DNA of 64,000 bases from assembly GCF_029016485.1 (NCBI RefSeq), contig NZ_CP092106.1, forward strand, positions 2,666,001 through 2,730,000. The letters run 5' to 3'. Shown piece after piece: positions 8,606-15,811 of this stretch (position 1 is its first letter; each line of letters opens with the position of its first letter). The notes below the pieces were generated by a model. It saw only the letters and a list, made by a program, of their open reading frames with translations, searched no databases and was not told the DNA's origin. The DNA is from Vibrio sp. JC009. Lineage in GTDB: Bacteria; Pseudomonadota; Gammaproteobacteria; Enterobacterales; Vibrionaceae. The position numbers and the translations under genes are program-made.

Positions 8606-8860
8606 TCAGTGTCCAAAACTGTTGGTGCGGATCAGGGTAGGTAAAACCGTATATCCGACAATGGATACTTTATTTGAAGAGTTTTGTGAGTAGTTAAGAG
8701 AGGTGTCTAATACAAAAGTTCCCCTTGGAGTCATAACTCCGGGTTGCTCAAACACATTTGAATCTGCAGATTCTTCCGTTGTCTGTCCTTCTTCAGCCCA
8801 ACAACTAACAGTGCTGAAACAAATGAGCAGGCCAAGTCCTTTTGATAGTTTGGTGTTCAT
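8606..8860 (-). pseudogene. 5' fragment of an outer-membrane transporter-like gene, cut by the IS3 element
   Basis: The protein starts with a Sec signal peptide (residues 1-22, ending SCWAEE), then EQPGVMTPRGTFVLDTSLNYSQNSS and VSIVGYTVLPTLI. These recall the beta-barrel 'MetA-pathway of phenol degradation' transporter family (PF13557). After about 80 residues the frame enters the IS at 8615 and stops, so more than two thirds of a typical barrel is missing. The missing 3' part is not beyond the IS, where a chemotaxis gene is found instead. Confidence 0.65.
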
Positions 8861-9093
8861 CTTGTTTCCTATTTTTTATTGTGTAGATGTAAAATTAATA
8901 GTCCAGAAAACAAGGCTCTTCCAACAAGATTAAGGGTTTATTGACCAATAATAAGTATGAATTATTTACTACTTTTCTTTCCTTTACTTTCCTGGAAACC
9001 GGGCAGTCATAACTCATTACTTCTCACATCTCCGGAAATCATAAGACTTAACCTATAATCATAGGATTAGTCTGTTTTGTGATTAAGGTTCAA

Positions 9094-9543
9094 ATGATGA
9101 AAATACGATATATCGCCGCTCTAATCGGCTCAGCTCTTCTGACTGCTTGTTCCGGAACAAGGCCACCATTAGGTTTAATGGAAGGGAAACTCATGCCCTG
9201 TCCTGATTCACCAAATTGCGTAAACAGCCAGATAGAGAGTGATGAAGAGCATAGCATTAAGCCGCTCCTTTATTCCGGAAACCTGGCAGATACGCGCAGC
9301 AAGCTGTTACAGGTGTTGGAAGCTGAAGAGCGTGCAAAAACTATCACAGCGGACAGCAACTACATTTACGCAGAGTACACCTCCGCTTTATTCCGCTTTG
9401 TTGATGATGTGGAGTTTTACCTTATTGAAGAAGCGGATGACAGATGCATAATTCATATCCGGTCAGCCTCGCGCCTTGGTCACTCTGACTTTGGCGTAAA
9501 CCGGGAGCGGATTGAGCGAATCAGAGGAAAGTTAAGCCAATAA
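9094..9543 (+). CDS. DUF1499 lipoprotein
   Basis: A 149-residue predicted lipoprotein. It has a short signal (MMKIRYIAALIGSALL) with lipobox LTAC, then the DUF1499 hallmark CPDSPNCVNSQ and a C-terminal IHIRSASRLGHSDFGVNRERIE. Family members are small envelope proteins of unknown function, seen in many marine gammaproteobacteria. I chose the ATG at 9094 because AAGG lies six bases before it; an in-frame GTG at 9079 has no ribosome-binding site and would spoil the signal peptide. The gene appears to be a single transcription unit. Confidence 0.85.
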   Translation: MMKIRYIAALIGSALLTACSGTRPPLGLMEGKLMPCPDSPNCVNSQIESDEEHSIKPLLYSGNLADTRSKLLQVLEAEERAKTITADSNYIYAEYTSALFRFVDDVEFYLIEEADDRCIIHIRSASRLGHSDFGVNRERIERIRGKLSQ

Positions 9544-9656
9544 ATCATCGAAGTATTCTGCACTGTATCTTCCACTCTAGAGGTATAATAGGCTGCTTTT
9601 GTTAGCTTTATTTTCTTTAATCAGGATAATATGATCTGGAATGCCTCTATGCGTAG

Positions 9657-9670
9657 TTAGCATATGCTAA
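9657..9670. promoter_or_regulatory. Operator-like palindrome TTAGCATATGCTAA
   Basis: A perfect 14-bp palindrome upstream of the DUF134 operon. Together with its near twin at 9690-9703 it gives TTRGCATATGCYAA. The centres are 33 bp apart, about three helical turns, as expected for two dimers binding the same DNA face. The DUF134 protein encoded next is the obvious candidate binder. Confidence 0.7.
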
Positions 9671-9689
9671 AAATATTTTTCTTATTATA

Positions 9690-9703
9690 TTGGCATATGC
9701 CAA
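9690..9703. promoter_or_regulatory. Operator-like palindrome TTGGCATATGCCAA
   Basis: Second perfect 14-bp palindrome, 44 bases before the DUF134 start codon and probably in the promoter or 5' leader. It shares the GCATATGC core with the site at 9657-9670. Autoregulation by the DUF134 protein is the likeliest role. Confidence 0.7.
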
Positions 9704-9746
9704 TAACAAACATATAATCAGGTCGAAACTCGAATTAGGAGACATG

Positions 9747-10067
9747 ATGGCCAGACCCAAAAAATGCCGCCGCATTTGCGGGCGACCTTCACACAGTTGC
9801 TTTAAGCCAAACGGCATCCCCCTCAGAGATCTGGAATTAGTCGATATTCTGGCGGAGGAATTTGAAGCACTTCGCCTTGCTGATTTTGAACACTTAAGCC
9901 AGCAGGAAGCAGCGGATCAGATGGGAGTTTCAAGGCAGACTTTCGGCAATATCGTTAACCGTGCAAGGTTTAAAATTGCTCAGAGTCTAGTTGAAGGAAA
10001 AGCATTAGTTCTGGAACAAACCGGTGACACACAACCGCTTCCAGAAGTTGAGGAATCTAAAGAATGA
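9747..10067 (+). CDS. DUF134 family DNA-binding protein
   Basis: A 106-residue protein with the family N-terminus MARPKKCRRICGRPSH, the FKPNGIPL motif, and a sigma-factor region-4-like helix-turn-helix (LSQQEAADQMGVSRQTFGNI). The Cys residues near the start (CRRIC, SHSCFKP) could bind a metal or Fe-S cluster. The ATG at 9747 was chosen because AGGAG sits at ideal distance; an ATG at 9744 and an earlier in-frame start are less likely. The gene overlaps the next gene by 4 bases (ATGA). DUF134 genes often accompany NifX/NifB-type Fe-Mo cofactor domain proteins, as here, but no target is established to my knowledge. Confidence 0.88.
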   Translation: MARPKKCRRICGRPSHSCFKPNGIPLRDLELVDILAEEFEALRLADFEHLSQQEAADQMGVSRQTFGNIVNRARFKIAQSLVEGKALVLEQTGDTQPLPEVEESKE

Positions 10068-10594
10068 TTTACGCAATACCAACAAACAGTGATACCGTTG
10101 CGAACCACTTTATGAAAGCGTCACAGTTTGCACTTGTTGATGAAAACAACGCTGTAATTAAGTGCGTTGAAAGCCCTGCTGCCGGAGCTAAATCCTCCTG
10201 TGCAGATAAAAGCTCAGCTATTAAGCTGCTAAAAGAGATGAAGCCAGACGCCGTTATTGTCAGAAACATTGGCGAGCGCTCACTGGGCAAACTACTTTCA
10301 GCCGGCATCCGTGTCATGCAGGTAAACACCAGAACGGCTCTTGCAAGCGCCACTCAGGCAGAGCTGACTGAACTGACTGAAGCAAGCCAGGGCAGACCTT
10401 CTGTCAACCATGAGAAAAAAGGTGGCTGTTCACACAGTGACGGCAGCAGCTGTGGCGGTTGCAGTTGTGGTGATCATGACCATGATCATGACCACAATCA
10501 GGGTCACGGCGTTATGCAGGCTGATAGCGGTAAAAAACGTGCTATACGAAATCTGTTCAGTGGTATATCATCTCTGAGATCTATAGATAAGTAA
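10064..10594 (+). CDS. NifX/NifB-type dinitrogenase cofactor-domain protein with His/Cys-rich tail
   Basis: The first ~105 residues form a NifX-like domain (PF02579; pattern MIYAIPTNSDTVANHFMKAS and later PDAVIVRNIGERSLGKLL). This fold binds Fe-S-Mo precursors in nitrogenase maturation but also occurs in non-fixing bacteria, where its role is unclear. The tail is unusual: GGCSHSDGSSCGGCSCG followed by DHDHDHDHNQGHG, a strong candidate metal-binding segment. No nif genes are visible, so nitrogen fixation is not implied. It is translationally coupled to the DUF134 gene and followed 12 bases later by nqrM. A metal or Fe-S delivery role is inference. Confidence 0.85.
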   Translation: MIYAIPTNSDTVANHFMKASQFALVDENNAVIKCVESPAAGAKSSCADKSSAIKLLKEMKPDAVIVRNIGERSLGKLLSAGIRVMQVNTRTALASATQAELTELTEASQGRPSVNHEKKGGCSHSDGSSCGGCSCGDHDHDHDHNQGHGVMQADSGKKRAIRNLFSGISSLRSIDK

Positions 10595-10606
10595 TCAGGT
10601 AAGCAT

Positions 10607-10807
10607 ATGACAACGGTACTCATTACATTTGGTTTCTTCCTAATCGTCATTCTTCTTATGGCTATTGGTGTAATTCTGAACAAGAAAACCATTTCAGGAA
10701 GCTGCGGCGGACTTAGTAGCGTTGGCGTAGACAAAGTCTGCAACTGCGAAGATGTTTGCGACGAACACAAGCTCTACCAAATCGAAGAGCCAGGTGAACC
10801 AAAGTAA
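10607..10807 (+). CDS. nqrM: Na+-translocating NADH:quinone reductase maturation protein NqrM
   Basis: A 66-residue protein with one N-terminal transmembrane helix (about residues 4-24) and the conserved cysteine pattern SCGGL, VDKVCNCEDVC and a C-terminal LYQIEEP. This matches NqrM (DUF539), which is needed for assembly of the Na+-NQR complex, probably for delivering iron to the NqrD/NqrE site. NqrM genes usually follow apbE at the nqr operon. Here the gene is third in an operon with DUF134 and a NifX-like protein, which suggests a shared Fe-handling task. Another copy elsewhere cannot be excluded. Confidence 0.88.
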   Translation: MTTVLITFGFFLIVILLMAIGVILNKKTISGSCGGLSSVGVDKVCNCEDVCDEHKLYQIEEPGEPK

Positions 10808-10828
10808 TCACCACCCCAAAACAGAAAA

Positions 10829-10855
10829 AGCGCCCAAACCAAAGGCGCTTTTTTA
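10829..10855. terminator. Intrinsic terminator after nqrM
   Basis: GC-rich stem AGCGCC / GGCGCT with a 9-base loop, flanked by A-run and T-run. It lies between the convergent nqrM and channel genes and can work in both directions. Confidence 0.85.
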
Positions 10856-10869
10856 ATACCCATAGCCCA

Positions 10870-11850
10870 TTATCTCGTCATCTTCTTAACAAACACCACC
10901 ACAAACAAAGCCATAGTAAAACTACCAAGAAAAGCCTCAAAAGCCGCGATAAACCGGGCAATTCCCGTTGGAGCAATATCTCCGTAACCAAGCGTAGTAA
11001 AAGTCACCACACTAAAATAAAGTGCGTTCAGCAGCTCCAGTAAAACACCGGCAATTCCGCCTAAGCCAGGGATCAGAGGACTACTGGCGGTGGTTCCCAG
11101 AATGAAATAGGCCAGCGCACAACAAAAGATCAGAATAATAGAAAAGATAACCACCCTGAGCGGCGACTCTCCATAGCCGCAAAACAGATCCACCAGCTTA
11201 GAGAAGAAGCGTTTAAAGCTGGTCTTTGGCATCTGATAGCGGCGGAAGGTCATCTCTTTTTTAAAGAAGGTACCTGCGGTTTCAAACAGGCCCTGCCGCT
11301 CGCACTGCTTTCTTATATTCCGGGCGACTTCTTCCGCCTCCTGACACAACTCAACCGCCTCATTGCGGCGTCCAGCTTTCATGGCTTCAAGCGCTCTTTT
11401 TTCCTGCTCCAGCTGTTCTCCCCAGTGAATACTCTCCAGCCGGGCATTGCGCAGATCCGCCCCCAGCAAGTTGCACTCCTCCAGAGTGGCGCAATGCAGG
11501 TTAGCTCCGATGAGCTTAGTCTTCATTAAAGAAGTGCCCTTCAGATCAAGAGAAAAGAAGTGAGCTTCGGTAAGATCTGCACGATAAAAGTCCGCATTGC
11601 GGCACTTATAGCCGCCCTTATGCCCTTTATTCACCAGATTAATATCATAAAGGTTTGTTCTGGCCAGCTGAAAACCATCTAAAGGTTTTCCGTCTCTGGC
11701 CCACTGCTCTACCTTCTCTTTGACATCATCTTTACTTTTGTCGACTGCTGGATCATGCCAGTAACATAAACCGCTCTCTCCGGCAGGCTCACTGCACTTC
11801 CATCCGTCCTGATTACAATAACTGCAGGTTTTGGCTTGTTTTTCTGTCAT
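10870..11850 (-). CDS. Potassium channel protein with pentapeptide repeats and N-terminal Cys/His motif
   Basis: A 326-residue fusion. The N-terminus has a small zinc-binding-like motif (CSYCNQDGWKCSEP, CYWHDP). Residues ~80-140 are pentapeptide repeats (ADFYRADLTEAHF, then IGANLHCATLEECNLLGADLRNARL). Next come a charged helical linker and two transmembrane helices flanking a pore loop with the K+ selectivity filter TTLGYGD (about residue 285-291). It is therefore a two-TM channel of the Ion_trans_2 type with a cytoplasmic pentapeptide domain. There is no RCK domain, so the gating signal is unknown. The GGAGAAGG Shine-Dalgarno before the ATG is strong. Confidence 0.88.
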   Translation of the reverse strand: MTEKQAKTCSYCNQDGWKCSEPAGESGLCYWHDPAVDKSKDDVKEKVEQWARDGKPLDGFQLARTNLYDINLVNKGHKGGYKCRNADFYRADLTEAHFFSLDLKGTSLMKTKLIGANLHCATLEECNLLGADLRNARLESIHWGEQLEQEKRALEAMKAGRRNEAVELCQEAEEVARNIRKQCERQGLFETAGTFFKKEMTFRRYQMPKTSFKRFFSKLVDLFCGYGESPLRVVIFSIILIFCCALAYFILGTTASSPLIPGLGGIAGVLLELLNALYFSVVTFTTLGYGDIAPTGIARFIAAFEAFLGSFTMALFVVVFVKKMTR

Positions 11851-11960
11851 ATGCCTTCTCCTACCTTTTGTACCCGAATAGCATCAAGGTAGTTGAGTAG
11901 ATACCTAAAGTTTAGGAGATAAAGCCGTCAGAAGGAGTATTTGTTTATGAGGCAGGCAAC

Positions 11961-12000
11961 AAAAAAGGGCTTTAGCGGTGAAGCTAAAGCCCTTTTTTAA
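11961..12000 (-). terminator. Terminator after satP
   Basis: Near-perfect hairpin AAGGGCTTTAGC / GCTAAAGCCCTT with A- and T-runs on either side, just downstream of the acetate transporter on the minus strand. Confidence 0.85.
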
Positions 12001-12016
12001 AAATTGTTTCTGATGC

Positions 12017-12628
12017 TTACGCTGTTGCCAGCTCAGCTTCTTCTGCTTCAGCCTTCTTAGCACGGCCAATCAGAGGCTTACCAACCGGAAGAACTTCACG
12101 GCCAAACTCATTGTTCAGTACCTGAGCCATAGCGAAGTAAACTGCGCTAGCACCACAGAAGATACCTTCAAAACCAGCAATGTGACCGATAAATTCGCTG
12201 CCGGTGAAATCGCGGATTGCCAGCAGTGCAAACAGAATAGTCAGAGATGCAAATACAACCTGCTTAGCAGTTGGGTAGCACAGAGAGCCGATAAACATAA
12301 AGCCAGTGAATACACCCCAAAGCGCAAGATACCAGCCCATAAATGTCTCAGGGCTTGCAGGAAGACCCATCTTAGGCATCACAATAAGACCAACAAGAGT
12401 CAGCCAGAACAGGCCGTAAGATGTAAACGCTGTAGTACCGAAAGTATCACCACGCTTAAAGCACATGATGCCTACGATTACCTGGCTCAGACCACCGTAG
12501 AAAATGCCCATTGCAAGGATCATTGAATCGATTGGAAAGTATCCTGCGTTATGAATGTTCAGCAGAATAGTCGTCATACCGAAGCCCATAAGGCCTAGTG
12601 GTGCTGGGTTAGCTAGTTTTGTTGACAT
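12017..12628 (-). CDS. satP: Acetate/succinate uptake transporter, GPR1/FUN34/YaaH family
   Basis: A 203-residue inner-membrane protein with six predicted transmembrane helices. Family motifs are the N-terminal NPAPLGLMGFGMTTILLN (the NPAPLGL signature) and GTTAFTSYGLFWL in the middle. E. coli SatP takes up acetate and succinate with protons. It is transcribed alone, with its own terminator and a near-consensus CRP site 132 bases upstream, which fits induction when preferred sugars are gone. It is a natural partner of the glyoxylate bypass genes at 48.6-53.6 kb. Confidence 0.93.
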   Translation of the reverse strand: MSTKLANPAPLGLMGFGMTTILLNIHNAGYFPIDSMILAMGIFYGGLSQVIVGIMCFKRGDTFGTTAFTSYGLFWLTLVGLIVMPKMGLPASPETFMGWYLALWGVFTGFMFIGSLCYPTAKQVVFASLTILFALLAIRDFTGSEFIGHIAGFEGIFCGASAVYFAMAQVLNNEFGREVLPVGKPLIGRAKKAEAEEAELATA

Positions 12629-12759
12629 CTGGTCAGAGCCTTATTCAAAAAAATGTAAAAAGTTGTGGAATTTTTTTAACGCGCGGATAATAGATGATGA
12701 TTTCACCAGATTCAACCACATTTTTGCCATTTTTAAGAAAAATCTCAGATCGCATCAAA

Positions 12760-12775
12760 TGTGACACAAAACACA
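12760..12775. promoter_or_regulatory. CRP-type site upstream of satP
   Basis: TGTGA-N6-ACACA, nine of ten consensus half-site bases, 132 bases before the satP ATG. Acetate transporters of this family are known to be CRP-dependent in E. coli. Confidence 0.55.
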
Positions 12776-12800
12776 CTTTTTAATAAAAATATTAATAGCA

Positions 12801-12835
12801 AAAAAGCCCCTGCATATAGGCAAGGGCTATCGGTT
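12801..12835 (-). terminator. Terminator after the Cache-PAS-DUF294 gene
   Basis: On the minus strand AGCCCTTGCC...GCAGGGGCT forms an interrupted stem followed by a T-run. It lies 23 bases past the stop codon. Confidence 0.7.
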
Positions 12836-12857
12836 TTTACTTTTTAATTACACTTTC

Positions 12858-15416
12858 TTACAGAAAATCCCGCTGCACTTTTTCGTGGAACAGCACAATA
12901 CGACTTAACACATTTTTTAAGTTTTTCTGCTCAAGGTAAGTCAGATCATTGATGGCTAAAACATCATTCACTTTTCGCAGATCCGTGTACTCAATAATTT
13001 GATTCATAAACCGCAGATGCCAGATATGATCAAAGATATAGACCATCTCACGGAAGGTTTTAGGATCAATCTCTTCCAGGGCTAACATGCTTTTCAGTCT
13101 GGCCATGGTATTAATTTCCCGGATATCATGCTTAAGTGCATAGAGGCGACAGAAAATCTCCATCGGTCTCAGGCAATCTTTCAGGTTGATCGACTCCCGG
13201 CCTTCATAATCTTCCGTTTTAATCTCATCGGCGGTATTCAGCGGCACTTCATAGGACAGACAGTTTTGAGCATAAGTCGGCAGAAACTGCGGATGTTTCT
13301 GCAGCAGAGACTGAATATGTGACTGAATACCATCAACCAACGCCGCTTCTCCATAAGTTGAGCGGATATCAAAAAAGACATTCAACTCAAGAATGGAGTC
13401 CGGCGAAGCCTGCTCTACCCAGACACTGAAGTTCTCTTCCCACTCTTTCTGGCTGAGGCACCACTGATGGTTTGATGCCATAATCAAACCGTCACAATAG
13501 CTGTACCCCGCCTGATTCAGCATGGCGCAGACCTTTTCTGCCAGGTGCAAAAAGTAGCGTCGGATGGACTTAAGATCAGCGTCATCCGGCGTTTCAAATA
13601 CAATAGCATTATCCTGATCGGAGAAAAGCGTCATATCATGACGGGCATTGCTGCCAAAGGAGATAAATGAAAACGGCACCGGCGGTTTGCCGATATCGTC
13701 AATGGTGAGATCGATAAAACGGCAAATGGCCGCATCATAGGTACTGCCGATTAGGCGGCGCAGATAATCAGGACGAGTTCCGGTTTCTATCATATCCCGG
13801 ATTAATTCAGGAAGCTGATTCAGTGATTCCACCACCTGCCCGTGATTACTGCCTTTTTCTATCTCAGTAACAATATTGCTGCTTACCTTCTGATAATCGG
13901 AGTGCTGATTAATGGCCCCGAAGCTGCCACCATATATCTTGCGGACTATCGGGCGAAATGAAATGACGTGTCCGAGTTTTTCTGACAGAAAAATCTTGGA
14001 GGTACTCAGGATAATATCAAACTGCTTGCCACTTTTGGTCTGGATCTGAGCTTCAAACTCTCCCGGTTCACAGGCGTGATTAAACAGTTGCAACAGGTGA
14101 TGAAGCACCTCAGTATTGCGGGGGTTATCAGAAAAGAGTGCTTTCCAGATGGAGTGCGATTTCAGCTCTGTGTCCGTATATCCCAGTAACTGATGTAAGC
14201 GGTTATTTGAAAAGATAATCTTCCCGTCCGCCTCAAGAATATAGCCCTCGTTTGAAGACTCAACCAAGGCCCGGTATCTGTCTTTAGCCTCATGCAGAGC
14301 CAGTTCGGCGCGTTTCTTACGGTTTTCAATCGCCTTAGACTGAGACATTACGTAGCCCATCATCACGGCAAGCCCGATGGTTATAGCAAAAAATACCCGA
14401 TACAGGGTGCTTTCAAGACGGTCGATGCTCTGCTGTACATCTTCAAAATAAACCCCGGTACCAATAATCCACTGCCACTCCCCGACACCTTCTACATAAG
14501 TGATCTTTGGTGCTGTGATACTCGGGTCGTCTTTCCATTGCCATTGATACTCAATAAAACCGTGCTGAGAAGACTTAACCAGATTGGTTATCTCGACAAA
14601 CACAGGAAAGCCAGTCTTACTCTCGCTGTCAGTGTAGTGCGTTAAATCCTGCCCTTTCAGGTCACTGCGGTAAGGGTGCATCACCATTTTCGGATGCATA
14701 TCGGTAATAAAGAAATAATCCTTATTTTCACTGCCGTAGCGCATGGCTTTGATATCCGTGGCAGCCTGGCGTTTAGCTTCTTCCAGACTTAATACACCTC
14801 GCTGCTCCAGAGCAACATAGCTGTCGACAATGCTAACCGCCGTGGACGTCAGCTCTTTCAGCATCTGGCGCTTTTGTCCAAGCATGGACTCTTCCACCAG
14901 AGGCACAATGACATAAATAATGGAGGTAACAAAAAGCAGAATAGCGACAATGGTTGGCAGTACAATCCGGAAGCTAAAGTTAGTGAATGTCTGCTGCTCT
15001 TGCTGCTCAGTTGCGTGCAAACCATCAAAATAATCGGCAAGCTCACTGGCATCAAGCACTTCGACTAACTCTTCGCGGTGCGCGGCATCATGGTATCTGG
15101 CGGTAAAGGTGCCATTTTCAAAATCGGTACGCGATGGCAGATAACCATCATAGTCATCACGGATATGGGTTTCAAAAACGTCCTTGATCTGCTGGTTGGT
15201 GTACTTATCACCAAACTCTTTAACCGCCTCAGCGAGCGCTTCCTTACAATGGCGAAAACGGCGGTGATCGTAAGGATCATAATCCACATTGCTTGCCATT
15301 CTCATCGAATGGTCTTTCCCGCCATAATCAAAAAAACCGTCAATCCATTTATGGATATCTTCCGCACGAACACCAAAAAGTTCTTCTGTGCGGTCAGCAT
15401 GCTCAGATAGCTTCAT
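12858..15416 (-). CDS. Membrane sensor with Cache, PAS and DUF294 nucleotidyltransferase-like domains
   Basis: An 852-residue protein in five parts. (1) A cytoplasmic N-terminal domain (1-140) rich in His/Arg/Asp, with GGKDHSMRM and DHRRFRHC, of unknown function. (2) TM1 at ~149-173. (3) A periplasmic single Cache domain (~174-335; DYFFITDMHPKMVMHP and EWQWIIGTGVYFEDVQ). (4) TM2 at ~338-358 and a PAS domain (~380-490). (5) A DUF294 nucleotidyltransferase-like domain with GSNARHDMTLFSDQDNAI (588-605) and a DUF294_C region to the end. This is an unusual output for a Cache sensor: no kinase, GGDEF or methyl-accepting domain is present. Related DUF294 proteins elsewhere carry CBS domains. Its neighbours are satP and a DUF3360 permease, so sensing of a small organic acid is a plausible inference. 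Confidence 0.85.
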   Translation of the reverse strand: MKLSEHADRTEELFGVRAEDIHKWIDGFFDYGGKDHSMRMASNVDYDPYDHRRFRHCKEALAEAVKEFGDKYTNQQIKDVFETHIRDDYDGYLPSRTDFENGTFTARYHDAAHREELVEVLDASELADYFDGLHATEQQEQQTFTNFSFRIVLPTIVAILLFVTSIIYVIVPLVEESMLGQKRQMLKELTSTAVSIVDSYVALEQRGVLSLEEAKRQAATDIKAMRYGSENKDYFFITDMHPKMVMHPYRSDLKGQDLTHYTDSESKTGFPVFVEITNLVKSSQHGFIEYQWQWKDDPSITAPKITYVEGVGEWQWIIGTGVYFEDVQQSIDRLESTLYRVFFAITIGLAVMMGYVMSQSKAIENRKKRAELALHEAKDRYRALVESSNEGYILEADGKIIFSNNRLHQLLGYTDTELKSHSIWKALFSDNPRNTEVLHHLLQLFNHACEPGEFEAQIQTKSGKQFDIILSTSKIFLSEKLGHVISFRPIVRKIYGGSFGAINQHSDYQKVSSNIVTEIEKGSNHGQVVESLNQLPELIRDMIETGTRPDYLRRLIGSTYDAAICRFIDLTIDDIGKPPVPFSFISFGSNARHDMTLFSDQDNAIVFETPDDADLKSIRRYFLHLAEKVCAMLNQAGYSYCDGLIMASNHQWCLSQKEWEENFSVWVEQASPDSILELNVFFDIRSTYGEAALVDGIQSHIQSLLQKHPQFLPTYAQNCLSYEVPLNTADEIKTEDYEGRESINLKDCLRPMEIFCRLYALKHDIREINTMARLKSMLALEEIDPKTFREMVYIFDHIWHLRFMNQIIEYTDLRKVNDVLAINDLTYLEQKNLKNVLSRIVLFHEKVQRDFL

Positions 15417-15811
15417 TACATATAACCTGGTTGCATTTAATTAGTGTCATTAAAGCCATTTACGCCATACTGATAAATTAATCAAAAAATGTGCGCCAGC
15501 TTGCAAGTCCAGTCAAAAATGACACATTACATTCGTGCTTCAGGGTATAAATTACCCCAAATCAATAATTCTAACAATTAGCTTTCTAGACTACGATTAA
15601 TGTAGTGAATAGTATTCTAGCGGGAAGGTCGTTACCTTCCTGATATTCAACATCGAAAAATGCCAACTGTCTTTTCCCTCTTCATTAACTTAATGGAGAT
15701 GCATGGTAGCGTCTGGGATGTCGTCTCGTACTGGTCGAAGGCCAGTATACCAAGCGCAAGTGGAATTTGATCGGATATGGCAGGACTCGAAACCTTATAA
15801 GGAATGACTAA
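15417..15811. other. Divergent regulatory gap with structured leader before the DUF3360 gene
   Basis: About 395 bases between divergent genes. Near the plus-strand gene there are two hairpins: GGAAGGT-CGTT-ACCTTCC (15623-15640) and GTACTGG with CCAGTAT (about 15729-15749). These suggest a structured 5' leader of about 190 nt. I cannot match it to a riboswitch class I know. Confidence 0.4.

Larger units (their letters stand above)
7411..8615 (-). mobile_element. IS3-family insertion sequence
   Basis: A complete 1205-bp element. The ends are imperfect inverted repeats starting TGGACACT: 7411-7426 and 8600-8615, 13 of 16 positions matching. It carries orfA and orfB on the minus strand with a canonical frameshift heptamer. 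The flanking bases (GAC on the left, AAA on the right) are not a duplication, and the two flanks belong to different broken genes. This indicates a deletion or recombination after insertion. Confidence 0.85.

Noticed and set aside
7408-8618. Target-site duplication for the IS3 element
   Set aside because: Flanking bases on the two sides differ, so no duplication can be claimed.
15623-15640. Mini-ykkC (guanidine-II) type hairpin before the DUF3360 gene
   Set aside because: The loop is CGTT, not the ACGR required by that class, and there is no paired second copy.
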